This document shows positions 54,653 to 63,274 of a stretch of DNA of 64,000 nt, one piece after another. Origin of the DNA: Blastococcus sp. TF02-09. GTDB taxonomy: Bacteria; Actinomycetota; Actinomycetes; Mycobacteriales; Geodermatophilaceae. The notes beneath the pieces were generated by a model. The model was not told the DNA's origin. It ran no database searches and saw nothing but the letters and a program-made list of their open reading frames with translations. The position numbers were made by a program, and so were the translations under genes. The stretch covers positions 372,001 through 436,000 of the forward strand of contig NZ_QOHH01000001.1 in the NCBI RefSeq assembly GCF_003319105.1, given 5' to 3'. Each line of letters starts with the position of its first letter. Position 1 is the first letter of the stretch.

Positions 54653-54844
54653 GTGGCCGACTCACGCCCGGACACCGACGAGCACGCCGACCCCGGCGGC
54701 ACCCCCACCCAGGGCCAGGACGACCTGATCCGCAAGCCGGTCACCCCCGGTGCGGACGACGGGTCCGCGACCGCCGTGCCGGGGGTCTACGAGGCCGACG
54801 AGGACGACCAGCAGCGCGGCAAGGAGGTCAAGCCGGGTAACTGA
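54653..54844 (+). CDS. small acidic hypothetical protein
   Basis: A 63-residue hydrophilic protein rich in Asp, Gly and Pro (DPGGTPTQGQDDLIRKPVTPG; VYEADEDDQQRGKEVKPGN). An AGGAGG site about 7 bases before the GTG gives good support for translation. It is probably disordered and resembles in character the acidic protein at 433-696, but they share no clear motif beyond YEAD/PEAD. The function is unknown. Confidence 0.6.
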   Translation: MADSRPDTDEHADPGGTPTQGQDDLIRKPVTPGADDGSATAVPGVYEADEDDQQRGKEVKPGN

Positions 54845-54848
54845 GCGC

Positions 54849-55502
54849 TCACCGCCGCGCTGCGGGCGTCCGTCGGCGGGAGAACAGGTGTGCGCCGACG
54901 AGCGCCACCGCGAGACCAGCCACGACCAACACCGTTGTCGTTCCGGACCAGGTCGACGGGGAGCTCTCCTCGTCGACGGGAACCGACTCCTCGGCGCCGG
55001 CTGTCTCATCGGCGGTGGCCGCCTCGTCGGCGCTGGCCGACAACCGCCCGAGCTGGTCGGCCAAGGAGATGACCGCGGCGTCCCAGTTCCGCTCCTCGAG
55101 ATCGGGGACGACCTCGCGCGTGATCGCGTCGTCGACGTCGGCGTCGGAGAGCGGGAAGGACTCGCCGATCCACCAGCCGTACTCGTAGTCGTCGTCGCCC
55201 ACCGAGACGGCCAGGAGGATGTCGGAATCCGTGAGCCCGGACAGGTGGGCGGTCTGCTCGGTCCAGTCCGCATCGCCCTCGCTCGAGAAGGACGGGACCA
55301 GCACGGTGTACAAGCCGATCCCGCTCTGAGCCGCCAGTCCATCGACGGCCGCGCTGACCTGGGGCGCGTCCGGACCCAGGACGCCGACCGTGTCGGTGAC
55401 CCGGTCGGACAGCGACACGGGTGTGTCCGCAGCAGCTGGGCCGGTCCGCGTGAGCAGGAGAGCGAGGACCGCGAACACGATGAGCCGGCTTCGCACGGTC
55501 AC
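54849..55502 (-). CDS. TPM domain exported membrane-anchored protein
   Basis: A 217-residue TPM_phosphatase domain protein. A signal peptide (RLIVFAVLALLLTRTGPAAA) precedes the domain (VSLSDRVTDTVGVLGPDAPQVSAAVDGLAAQSG...LYTVLVPSF; LLAVSVGDDDYEYGWWIG). A C-terminal membrane helix (TTTVLVVAGLAVALVGAHLF) and RRRTPAARR end it. TPM domains are linked to photosystem repair in plants and to unknown membrane functions in bacteria. Its GTG overlaps the PPTase stop (GTGA), so it is the second gene of that operon. Confidence 0.82.
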   Translation of the reverse strand: MTVRSRLIVFAVLALLLTRTGPAAADTPVSLSDRVTDTVGVLGPDAPQVSAAVDGLAAQSGIGLYTVLVPSFSSEGDADWTEQTAHLSGLTDSDILLAVSVGDDDYEYGWWIGESFPLSDADVDDAITREVVPDLEERNWDAAVISLADQLGRLSASADEAATADETAGAEESVPVDEESSPSTWSGTTTVLVVAGLAVALVGAHLFSRRRTPAARR

Positions 55503-56278
55503 CTGCGGCCACCGGCCGTGACGAGGCGCCCGGCACGGACGGCGGTCCACCCCCACCGGCTCTCGGTCCCGGTCTCTGCCTGGCTGGAGGTCACGGGAAA
55601 GGTGTCGACCACGGGCGGTGCCGCGCCCGCGGCACCGATCACCGCGCCCAGCCCGGGGTCGCACCACTCCAGGAGATGCAGGTTGCGGTACGTCGTCCAC
55701 GTCCGCCCCTCGGCGGTCCGGTGTGCTGTGGACAGGTCGATCTCGAGCCGCGACAACCCGTCCAGCGTCGCAGCCCCCACCTTCACGAGGCATTCTTTGA
55801 GCGTCCAGTGCCGGAGGAAGGTCGCCCGGGGCTCCGGTGACGACCGCACCTGGAGCATCTCCCGCTCCGTCAGGGTCAGGTGGAGGAGCGCCGCGTCGAG
55901 CGCATCCCCGGACCGTGCCGTCTCGACGTCCACCCCGACCGGGTCCCACCCGACCGCGGCCGCCACGGCACCGCGCGTGTGGGCAAGGCTGACGTGCACA
56001 CCGGGCAGAGCAGGCATCGACGGCCGGCCGTGGTCGCTGGACCCGCACTGTGGACAACGCTGCACGAGTTCGAGCGTCTCGATCGCCTGACCGGTCAGCT
56101 GCGCGGCACTCCACCGGACCAGCAGGTGTGCCGCCACCCGCGCGTCTCGGTCGGCGCTCGAACGGAGCCGCCCGCAGCGGTCGCGTTCGTCGGCCGTGAG
56201 CAGTCCGTCGTCCAGGGTGCGGAGAACATGGTCAGGGGCGGCGGCGTGGACGAGTGGTCCATCGCGGCTGGGGATCAC
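55499..56278 (-). CDS. Sfp-type 4'-phosphopantetheinyl transferase
   Basis: A 259-residue PPTase that loads phosphopantetheine onto carrier-protein serines. Family motifs are LPGVHVSLAHTRGAVAAAVG, the metal-binding GVDVETARSGD, and FLRHWTLKECLVKVG, the W-x-x-KE motif. Length matches Sfp-like enzymes. It lies divergently beside the Pls/PosA synthetase gene, whose carrier domain has the target Ser, so this is the likely activating enzyme. A C-x2-C (QRCPQCGSS) in the N-terminal half is unusual and might bind zinc. The start is GTG at 56278. Confidence 0.92.
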   Translation of the reverse strand: MIPSRDGPLVHAAAPDHVLRTLDDGLLTADERDRCGRLRSSADRDARVAAHLLVRWSAAQLTGQAIETLELVQRCPQCGSSDHGRPSMPALPGVHVSLAHTRGAVAAAVGWDPVGVDVETARSGDALDAALLHLTLTEREMLQVRSSPEPRATFLRHWTLKECLVKVGAATLDGLSRLEIDLSTAHRTAEGRTWTTYRNLHLLEWCDPGLGAVIGAAGAAPPVVDTFPVTSSQAETGTESRWGWTAVRAGRLVTAGGRR

Positions 56279-57036
56279 GCTGCTCTTCTCCTGCGTTCGT
56301 GTGCGGCTGCGACCACTACCTGTCCCCTACCCGAGGACCCCGCCGCGTTGTACGACGCGCCAGACAGCCATTCCATCCAGCCAGGTTCCGGGACGCGGAT
56401 CTATCGGTAGTTCTGCCCATTTCGCGGGGCCCTCGGCCGGCGGAGACTCGGACGGCAGGCCAGCAACCCGCCGGCCGGTCGACGCTCGGGTGCTGTCCCG
56501 TTTCAGGGCCCGGGTCGAGGAGGGTGCGCAACCGATGCGAGCGATGGTGTCGTGACGACCTCAGAGGTCAGGACGGACGAGGTGCGACCGGTGGTCGTGC
56601 GCCTCAGCGACGCCATCGTCCACGGACAGCACGCGCGAACGGCGGCTCCCAGCTGCCGCCCTCCCACGGCATGACGCCCGCTACCCGGATGGCGCGGGCC
56701 ACGTCGAGTTCGTCGGTGCGGTCCACCCGGTCCGCTCGTCGATGCGCCCGATCGCCGTCGGCATCCGGGTTAGGGTGCCGTCCACCGTCTGCGGCGGCTG
56801 CCGGTCCTGCGCCCGAGCGGTGCTCCCCCGCTGCCCCGACGGGAGCGCTGACGCGACCGCGTGCAGGCGGCATGGACGGCCGCCCACTGCGGCCTGACTG
56901 CCGATGGGTGCGGGCCGCGCTCCACGCCGCCGACGGCTCTTGCTCCAGCACGTCACCTCGTCCGGCACGAGAGGTGACCCACGACGAACGCATGCCAGAG
57001 AACGTACGGAACGAGAACGTGCAGAAAGGTGACCGG
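56279..57036. other. 758-base divergent regulatory gap before the Pls/PosA gene
   Basis: No convincing gene is seen. The frame of the synthetase remains open upstream but encodes low-complexity Arg/Ser/Pro sequence. A 39-codon GTG frame at 56550 (VTTSEVRTDEVRPVVVRL...) has weak support. The region contains less GC-rich patches (for example 56395-56420, CTATCGGTAGTTCTGCCCATTT) suitable for divergent promoters. Confidence 0.45.
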
Positions 57037-60000
57037 ATGAAACCCCCCAGGGAGGACTTCGATCTGTTCTCGACGACGATCGACGATCTGGCGGCACCAC
57101 TGACCGCGTCCGCGGGTTCCACGCCCTCCGGTAGGACCGCGGAGCGCGAGCCGATCGCCACGACCACCGACTCCCGCATCCGGTTTCACGACAACGTGGT
57201 GGCCGAGCTGTCCGGCCAGGTCGCGGGCTGCCGCCGGCTGAGCCGTTACTTCGAGCGGGCCTGCGACAGCCGCCCCTCGGCCATCGCGCTCGAGTGCGAC
57301 GGGGAGCACCTCTCCTACGCCGATCTCGACGCCCGTGCGAACCGCCTGGCCAACCTGCTGCTGTCCCGCGACGTCGGCAGCGGCGTCCGGGTAGGGATCC
57401 TGCTCCACCGCTCGGTGGACACCTACGTCGCCCTGCTCGCCGTGACGAAGACCGAGGCGACCTTCGTACCGATCGACCCTGCGGCGCCTGCCGACCGACT
57501 GGAGTTCATCGCCGAGGACTCCGACCTGGGGCTCGTGGTCACCACCACGTCCTTCGCCGCCACCTACGCCGGCCTCCCCTGCGCGGTCCTCCCGCTCGAC
57601 GACCTCGTGCCGCAACTGGCCATGCAGCCCAGCACCCGTCCTGCCGTCGAGACCGACGGGGACCCGGTGTGCTACATCATCTACACCTCCGGCTCGAGCG
57701 GTCGACCCAAGGGCGTGGAGATCACGCAGTCGAGCATCTGCAACTTCATCGGGATCGTGCCTGCCCTGTACGGGGTGGAGCCGACCGACCGGGTCTACCA
57801 GGGCATGACCATCGCGTTCGACTTCTCCATCGAGGAGATCTGGCCGACCTGGGCGGTGGGCGCGACGCTCGTCGCCGGTCCCACGGACGGCCGCCGGGTG
57901 GGGTCGGGCCTTGCCGACTTCCTGGCCGAGCACGAGATCACGATGATCTACTGCGTCCCGACCGTGCTGGCCACCCTGGACCGCACTCTCCCGCTCATCC
58001 GGACCGTGAACGTGGGCGGGGAGGCATGCCCTCGCGAGCTGGTCGACAGGTGGGGTCCCGGTCGCCGGATCCTCAACACCTACGGGCCGACCGAGACGAC
58101 CGTCACCTGCACGATGGCCGAGCTCCGGCCCGGCAAGCAGGTCACCATCGGTCGGCCGCTCCCCACGTACCGGATCATGGTTCTCGACGACGACCGCCGG
58201 CCGGTGCCCGCAGGAGAAGTGGGCGAGATCTGCGTCGGCGGGCCCGGGGTCGCCCGCGGATACGTGAACCGCCCCGACCTCACCGCCGACCGCTTCATCG
58301 CCGATCCCGGTGGGGCCCCCGGGGAACGCATCTACCGCACCGGCGACCTGGGCCGTCTCCTGCCGGACGGTGAGCTGGAGTACCTCGGGCGCGCGGACAG
58401 CGAGGTCAAGGTGCGCGGGCACCGCGTGGACCTGCAGGAGATCGAGAGCCTGCTGCTCGTCCACCCCGAGGTGACCGGTGCCGTGGTCACGCTGCTCACC
58501 GGCCCCGACACCGGCGGAGAACTCGCCGGCTACGTCGTACTCCGGGACGACACAGCATCCGGCGGCGACGGAACCGGCGAACGGGCCGACGCGGTGATCG
58601 CCGAACTGCACGAGCAGCTCCTCCTGCAGCTGCCCGCGTACATGGTGCCGGCCTACATGGACGTGGTCACCACCATCCCCATGCTGCCCAGCGGAAAGGC
58701 CGACCGGGCCAGGCTTCCTGAGCCGACGCGGCCGCGGCTGGTCCGGACCGAGACCGATCACGAGAGTCCGGCCAGCCCCGCCGAGGCCTGGATCGCCGGT
58801 CTGTGGGAGGAGGTGCTGCGTCTCCCCGAGGGGTCGGTGTCCGTGACGGCCAACTTCTTCGACTCCCTGGGCGGCCACTCCCTGGTGGCGGCAACCGTCG
58901 TCTCCGCGATGCGGGAGAGCGATCTCGGCGCCGGCTTGTCCATCCTGGACTTCTACCGGCACCCGACGGTCCGCGACCTGGCCGAGCACCTCGAGGACGC
59001 CCGAGCACATGCAGCGGAACCGGTCGTCCTGGAGCCGCGGGCCCCGCGCCCGGCACCGCCGTCGCGGAGGCGCGTCGCTGCCTTCGGGGCGGCCCAGGTG
59101 GCCGGCTTCGCGGTGGTCATCGGACTGTTCACGCTTCCGATCGCCGTTGTGTACGGCGTCCACGACGGCGAGCCCTCCGTCGGTCTGGTGGTCCAGCTCG
59201 CACTGGCCCTCCCCACCCTGTACCTGCTCGCCCGCTGGGGGTTGCCCGTCGTCGGCTCCCGGCTGCTGTCCCGCGGCCTGACCGCGGGCGACCACCCGCT
59301 GTGGGGCAGCGTGCACCTGCGGGTGTGGATGGTGCAGAAGCTGATGACCATCTCGCCGCTGACCGTCCTCGGCGGGTCTCCCTGGGCGGCGACCTACCTG
59401 CGACTGGCCGGATCCCAGGTCGACGACGACTGCCATCTCGGCACGGCCGACATCTCACTGCCGACCTTCGTCCGCGTGCACCGCGGCGCCACCGTCGGAT
59501 ACGGCACCCAGCTGCATGCGCACCGCATCACCGAGGGTGTGCTCACCCTCGGTGAGCTGACCGTCGGCGCGGGTGCGGTCGTCGGCGCCGAGAGCGTCGT
59601 CGAGTGCGACGCACGTGTCGGCGACGGAGCCATCCTCCGTGAGCAGTCGCTGCTGTTGTCCGGACAGGAGGTCCCCGACGCGCAGACGTGGTCGGGCTCC
59701 CCCGCTCGGCCCTCGGCGGAGTCGGCGGACCCGGTGATGGAGCTCATGGCCGCCTGTGCGTCCGCGCCTCGCACCTGGTCGCGGACGCTTCTGGCCGGCT
59801 TCGCCGGAGGCATCCTGCTGCTGGAACTCATGCCCTTCCTGATCATGGTGCCGACGGTGGCGGTCGTGTGGTGGGCGCTGCTGAGGTACGGCACCCTCGC
59901 GGCGCTGCTGGCGACGGCCCTGTCCGGCCCGCTGTTCGTGGCCACGTCCTGCGCGCTCGTCCTCGGCATGCGCCGGCTGGTCCTGCCCTCCACGCCGGAG

Positions 60001-61230
60001 GGGATCCACCACCTGCGGTCCCAGCTGGGGCTGGAGAAGTGGCTCGGCGACAAGCTGCTCGAACTGAGCCTGCTGCTCAACAACACGCTGTACTCCACCC
60101 TCTACACGCCCTTGTGGCTGCGGGCACTGGGCACGAGGGTCGGGACGGGCGCCGAGGTCTCGACCATCGCCAACATCGACCCCGACCTGCTCGTCCTCGG
60201 CGACGGCAGCTTCGTGGCCGACATGGCCAGCGTGGGCAGCGCGACCTACGCCAACGGTCACGTGGCCTTCCGGCGCACCGAGATCGGCACCCGCGCCTTC
60301 GTCGGGAACGCCGCCTTCATCCCCTCGGGCGCGCAGCTGGGTGATGAGTCCCTCATCGGCGTCCGCAGCGTGCCGCCGCCCGAGGGCGTGCCGGCGGGAA
60401 CCGCGTGGCTGGGATCGCCGGCGTTCTTCCTCCCCCGCCGGGAGCTCTTCGAGGAGTTCACCGACGAGGAGACGTTCACGCCGCCACGGTCGCGGGTCCG
60501 GGCGAGGTACGCGATCGAGTTCCTCCGGATCGTGCTGCCGAGCTCCATCCTCGGTCTGGCGACGTTCGCCACGCTGTACGGCTTGTCGACCGTGGCGTCC
60601 TCGTGGGGCACGGCGGCGACCGTTCTGCTGGCCCCGTTCATCGCACTGGGCTCGAGCATCGCCGTGCTGCTCCTCGTGGCGGCGCTCAAGTGGACCCTGG
60701 TCGGCCGCTACCGGCCGCGCGTCCGCCCGCTGTGGAGCGGCTTCGTCCGTCGCACGGAGTTCGTCACCGGCATCTACGAGGCCGCAGCGGTTCCCGCGCT
60801 CCTCGCCTTCCTCACCGGAACGCCGCTGCTCGGCCCGGCGCTCCGGCTGTTCGGGGCCCGGATCGGACGTCGGACGCTGATCGACACGACGTACCTCACG
60901 GAGTTCGACCTGGTGGAGATCGGGGACGACTCGTCCGTCGGAGCCATCGCCTCCCTGCAGACGCATCTGTTCGAGGACCGGGTCATGAAGATGGACCACG
61001 TCGTCCTCAGGGAGCGGGCCAGTGTCGGCGCCAAGGCGGTGGTGCTCTACGGCTCCGTGGTGGAGGAGGACGCCTCGCTGGCAGCGATGTCCTTGGCGAT
61101 GAAGGGCGAGGTGCTGCCTGCCGGGACCACGTGGTGCGGCATCCCCGCGCAGAAGGTGGCCCGCCCGCCGACGCCCCCACCGCCCACGGGTGTCCGTGTC
61201 CGCTCGCTGACCGCGGCGGCCCGGCGATGA
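57037..61230 (+). CDS. Pls/PosA-type membrane nonribosomal peptide synthetase
   Basis: A 1397-residue single-module synthetase. The adenylation domain is about 65-560: YIIYTSGSSGRPKGV (A3), NTYGPTETTV (A5), YRTGDLGR (A7), RADSEVKVRGHRVDLQEIE (A8), LPSGKADR (A10). The carrier domain is 580-655 with Ser615 in FFDSLGGHSL. Six membrane helices lie near 683-705, 715-735, 918-945, 950-975, 1163-1185 and 1192-1218. They separate three left-handed beta-helix/acyltransferase-like domains at about 785-895, 1030-1130 and 1265-1375. There is no condensation or thioesterase domain. This is the layout of epsilon-poly-lysine synthetase. A by-eye specificity code is D-F-E-Y-N-G-T-V-T-K. GAAAGGTGA precedes the ATG at 57037; the ATG at 56992 is an alternative. 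Confidence 0.93.
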   Translation: MKPPREDFDLFSTTIDDLAAPLTASAGSTPSGRTAEREPIATTTDSRIRFHDNVVAELSGQVAGCRRLSRYFERACDSRPSAIALECDGEHLSYADLDARANRLANLLLSRDVGSGVRVGILLHRSVDTYVALLAVTKTEATFVPIDPAAPADRLEFIAEDSDLGLVVTTTSFAATYAGLPCAVLPLDDLVPQLAMQPSTRPAVETDGDPVCYIIYTSGSSGRPKGVEITQSSICNFIGIVPALYGVEPTDRVYQGMTIAFDFSIEEIWPTWAVGATLVAGPTDGRRVGSGLADFLAEHEITMIYCVPTVLATLDRTLPLIRTVNVGGEACPRELVDRWGPGRRILNTYGPTETTVTCTMAELRPGKQVTIGRPLPTYRIMVLDDDRRPVPAGEVGEICVGGPGVARGYVNRPDLTADRFIADPGGAPGERIYRTGDLGRLLPDGELEYLGRADSEVKVRGHRVDLQEIESLLLVHPEVTGAVVTLLTGPDTGGELAGYVVLRDDTASGGDGTGERADAVIAELHEQLLLQLPAYMVPAYMDVVTTIPMLPSGKADRARLPEPTRPRLVRTETDHESPASPAEAWIAGLWEEVLRLPEGSVSVTANFFDSLGGHSLVAATVVSAMRESDLGAGLSILDFYRHPTVRDLAEHLEDARAHAAEPVVLEPRAPRPAPPSRRRVAAFGAAQVAGFAVVIGLFTLPIAVVYGVHDGEPSVGLVVQLALALPTLYLLARWGLPVVGSRLLSRGLTAGDHPLWGSVHLRVWMVQKLMTISPLTVLGGSPWAATYLRLAGSQVDDDCHLGTADISLPTFVRVHRGATVGYGTQLHAHRITEGVLTLGELTVGAGAVVGAESVVECDARVGDGAILREQSLLLSGQEVPDAQTWSGSPARPSAESADPVMELMAACASAPRTWSRTLLAGFAGGILLLELMPFLIMVPTVAVVWWALLRYGTLAALLATALSGPLFVATSCALVLGMRRLVLPSTPEGIHHLRSQLGLEKWLGDKLLELSLLLNNTLYSTLYTPLWLRALGTRVGTGAEVSTIANIDPDLLVLGDGSFVADMASVGSATYANGHVAFRRTEIGTRAFVGNAAFIPSGAQLGDESLIGVRSVPPPEGVPAGTAWLGSPAFFLPRRELFEEFTDEETFTPPRSRVRARYAIEFLRIVLPSSILGLATFATLYGLSTVASSWGTAATVLLAPFIALGSSIAVLLLVAALKWTLVGRYRPRVRPLWSGFVRRTEFVTGIYEAAAVPALLAFLTGTPLLGPALRLFGARIGRRTLIDTTYLTEFDLVEIGDDSSVGAIASLQTHLFEDRVMKMDHVVLRERASVGAKAVVLYGSVVEEDASLAAMSLAMKGEVLPAGTTWCGIPAQKVARPPTPPPPTGVRVRSLTAAARR

Positions 61231-62510
61231 CGGCGGGGCCGCAGGAGGCCTCTTCCCTGGCCCACGCCTGCGAGCCGGGCGACGTCGCCGGCACGCCGTC
61301 GAGCGCGGCGGCGCCCGACCGGGCCAGATCCCGCCTGATCGGCATCGACGCCGCCCGCGGTGTCGCGCTGGTGGGCATGATGGCGGTCCACGTGCTGGAC
61401 CCGGTCGGTCCCGACGGCACGCCGTCCCTCGCCTGGAGCCTGGCGGGCGGGAAGTCGGCCGCACTGTTCGCGCTGCTGGCCGGCGTCGGCATCGCCTTCT
61501 CCAGCGGCCGACGCCACCGCCCGCACGGGCGGGCGTGGGTGGCCAACGCGGGGTCCCTGGCTGTCCGTGCGCTGCTCATCGCCATGGTGGGACTGGTGCT
61601 CGGCTACCTGGTGCCCCGCAGCCTGGCTGCGGTGATCCTGCCGTACTACGCGCTGCTGTTCCTGCTGGCCATCCCGCTGCTGTCCTTGTCGATCCGGGCG
61701 CTGCTCGCCGTCGCCGCAGTGATCGTGGTCGGCATGCCGGTGCTCAGCCACCTGCTGCGTGCCGGGACCGAGACGGCGGTCGCGGGAAACCCGACGTTCG
61801 AGGACCTGCTCGGGGACCCCGGTCGGTTGCTCACCGAGCTGACGCTGACCGGCACCTACCCGGCGCTGAGCTGGTTGGCCTATCTGTGCGTCGGCATGGC
61901 CGTCGGCCAGGCACGGTTGTCCACGCGACGCGTCGCGACCACGATGGCCGTCGCCGGGCTGGGCCTGGCAGTCGGCGCGAGAGCGGTGTCCTGGTTCCTG
62001 CTCGACGTGCTGGGCGGACGGTCGGAGCTCGAGGCAGTGGCTCTGCAGTCGCTGTCCAGCGAGGAGTACACGGATCTGCTGGACTGGGGGCCTTCCGGCA
62101 TCACCCCGGCGGACACCCCGTGGTGGCTGGCGACCGTCTCTCCGCACTCGAGCACCCCGCTGGATCTCGTCTTCACCATCGGGGTGGCGCTGGCGGTGCT
62201 CGGCGCCTGCATCCTCATCGGCCGCACGGGCACCTCCTGGCTGCGCCCGCTCGCAGCGGCGGGAAGCATGACGTTGACGCTCTACTGCCTGCACCTGCTC
62301 ATGCTCAGCTCCCCGTTCATGCCCGACCACGACGGTGCGTCGTTCCTGCTGCAGGTGGCCGTGGTCGTCGCCTTCGGTCTCGGGTGGAGCCGGTACCACG
62401 CGCGCGGTCCGCTCGAGGACGTCGTGGCGTCGGCGACCAGTGCCACCCGGCGGCGGCTCCTCTCGGGCCGGGGTGCGAAGGGGACGATCGGTGCCGCACC
62501 CGGGGATTGA
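61227..62510 (+). CDS. membrane acetyltransferase-like protein (HGSNAT/DUF1624-DUF418 type)
   Basis: A 427-residue polytopic protein with about ten membrane segments. The first is preceded by RLIGIDAARGVALVGMMAVHVLDP, the signature of the heparan-alpha-glucosaminide N-acetyltransferase/DUF1624 group, with its transmembrane histidine. Later parts include SWLAYLCVGMAVGQARL and LTLYCLHLLMLSS. Such proteins may move acyl groups across the membrane. The ATG overlaps the synthetase TGA (ATGA), so it is translationally coupled and very likely modifies or transports the same product. Confidence 0.85.
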   Translation: MTAGPQEASSLAHACEPGDVAGTPSSAAAPDRARSRLIGIDAARGVALVGMMAVHVLDPVGPDGTPSLAWSLAGGKSAALFALLAGVGIAFSSGRRHRPHGRAWVANAGSLAVRALLIAMVGLVLGYLVPRSLAAVILPYYALLFLLAIPLLSLSIRALLAVAAVIVVGMPVLSHLLRAGTETAVAGNPTFEDLLGDPGRLLTELTLTGTYPALSWLAYLCVGMAVGQARLSTRRVATTMAVAGLGLAVGARAVSWFLLDVLGGRSELEAVALQSLSSEEYTDLLDWGPSGITPADTPWWLATVSPHSSTPLDLVFTIGVALAVLGACILIGRTGTSWLRPLAAAGSMTLTLYCLHLLMLSSPFMPDHDGASFLLQVAVVVAFGLGWSRYHARGPLEDVVASATSATRRRLLSGRGAKGTIGAAPGD

Positions 62511-63207
62511 GGCGCGGGCACCGCAGGACGGACGCCGGCTCGCACTGGTGTACCGCGGTCCGGCGTCCACGCCCGGCTGCCCGGAGGCGGTGGCCGAGGC
62601 GCTGGTCCGCAGCCGTTGGGGCCTGGACGTGCGATACGTCGGACCGAGGGAGGCGCTGCCGCTCTGCCCGGAGACGCTGGCGCGCGCGGCGCTGTTCGCC
62701 CAGCCGGGAGGCGGCACGCTCCGGAGGGCGTACCGCAGGCTGCGGCGTCATGCGCCGGCGATCCGGACGTTCGTCCGCACCGGCGGCGGCTACCTGGGCT
62801 TCTGCCTCGGGGGGTACCTGGCCGGCGAGACTCCCGGTTTCGGGCTCCTGCCCGGGGACAGCGACCGCTACATCTCCTCGCCGGGGGCCCGGCCGGACCA
62901 CGCGGGCGACGATCTGGTGACGCTGGACTGGAACGGCCGGCACCGGCAGATGTTCTTCCAGGACGGCCCCTGGTTCGACCTGGACGCCGCCCGCGGGCCG
63001 GCCGACGTCCTGGCGACGTACGCCAACGGACTCCCGGCCGCCCTCATCGCGCCGTTCGCCCGAGGGATGGTGGGCGTGGTGGGCCCGCATCCCGAGGCGC
63101 CGGCGGGCTGGTACGTCGACAGCGGCCTTCCGGTGCCGCCCGACCTCACCGCGGACCTCACCCAGGACCTGCTCGACCGGGTCCTGGCGCGGTTGCCCGT
63201 CCGCTGA
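62491..63207 (+). CDS. BPL_N domain (class I glutamine-amidotransferase-like) protein
   Basis: A 238-residue protein with the fold of the N-terminal domain of fungal biotin-protein ligase. It opens RLALVYRGPASTPGCPEAVAEAL. ALFAQPGGGTLRRAYRRL follows, then a nucleophile-elbow-like GGGYLGFCLGGYLAGETPGFGLLPGD, with a cysteine where class I amidotransferases have theirs. The late VVGPHPEAPAGWY supplies a possible His. The GTG start lies 20 bases inside the upstream gene, so it is the third gene of the synthetase operon. It might release or amidate a thioester-bound product; that is inference. Confidence 0.82.
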   Translation: MPHPGIEARAPQDGRRLALVYRGPASTPGCPEAVAEALVRSRWGLDVRYVGPREALPLCPETLARAALFAQPGGGTLRRAYRRLRRHAPAIRTFVRTGGGYLGFCLGGYLAGETPGFGLLPGDSDRYISSPGARPDHAGDDLVTLDWNGRHRQMFFQDGPWFDLDAARGPADVLATYANGLPAALIAPFARGMVGVVGPHPEAPAGWYVDSGLPVPPDLTADLTQDLLDRVLARLPVR

Positions 63208-63230
63208 AGGGATGAGTGCATGGCCAGCGA

Positions 63231-63273
63231 CGAGCCCGGCGCGCCGCCCGTGGGGGCGGCGCACCGGGGCTCG
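63231..63273. terminator. bidirectional terminator after the synthetase operon
   Basis: CGAGCCC...GCGCGCCGCCC (63231-63249) pairs with GGGCGGCGC...GGGGCTCG (ending 63273) with a one-base bulge around a short GTGG loop. It lies between the BPL_N gene and the convergent hydrolase gene ending at 63275. Confidence 0.75.
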
Positions 63274-63274
63274 C

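Noticed and set aside
56604-57179. Minus-strand frame containing ELDVARAIRVAGVMPWEGGSWEPP
   Set aside because: A short protein-like patch only; the rest is low-complexity, no ribosome binding site is visible, and it overlaps the start of the synthetase gene.
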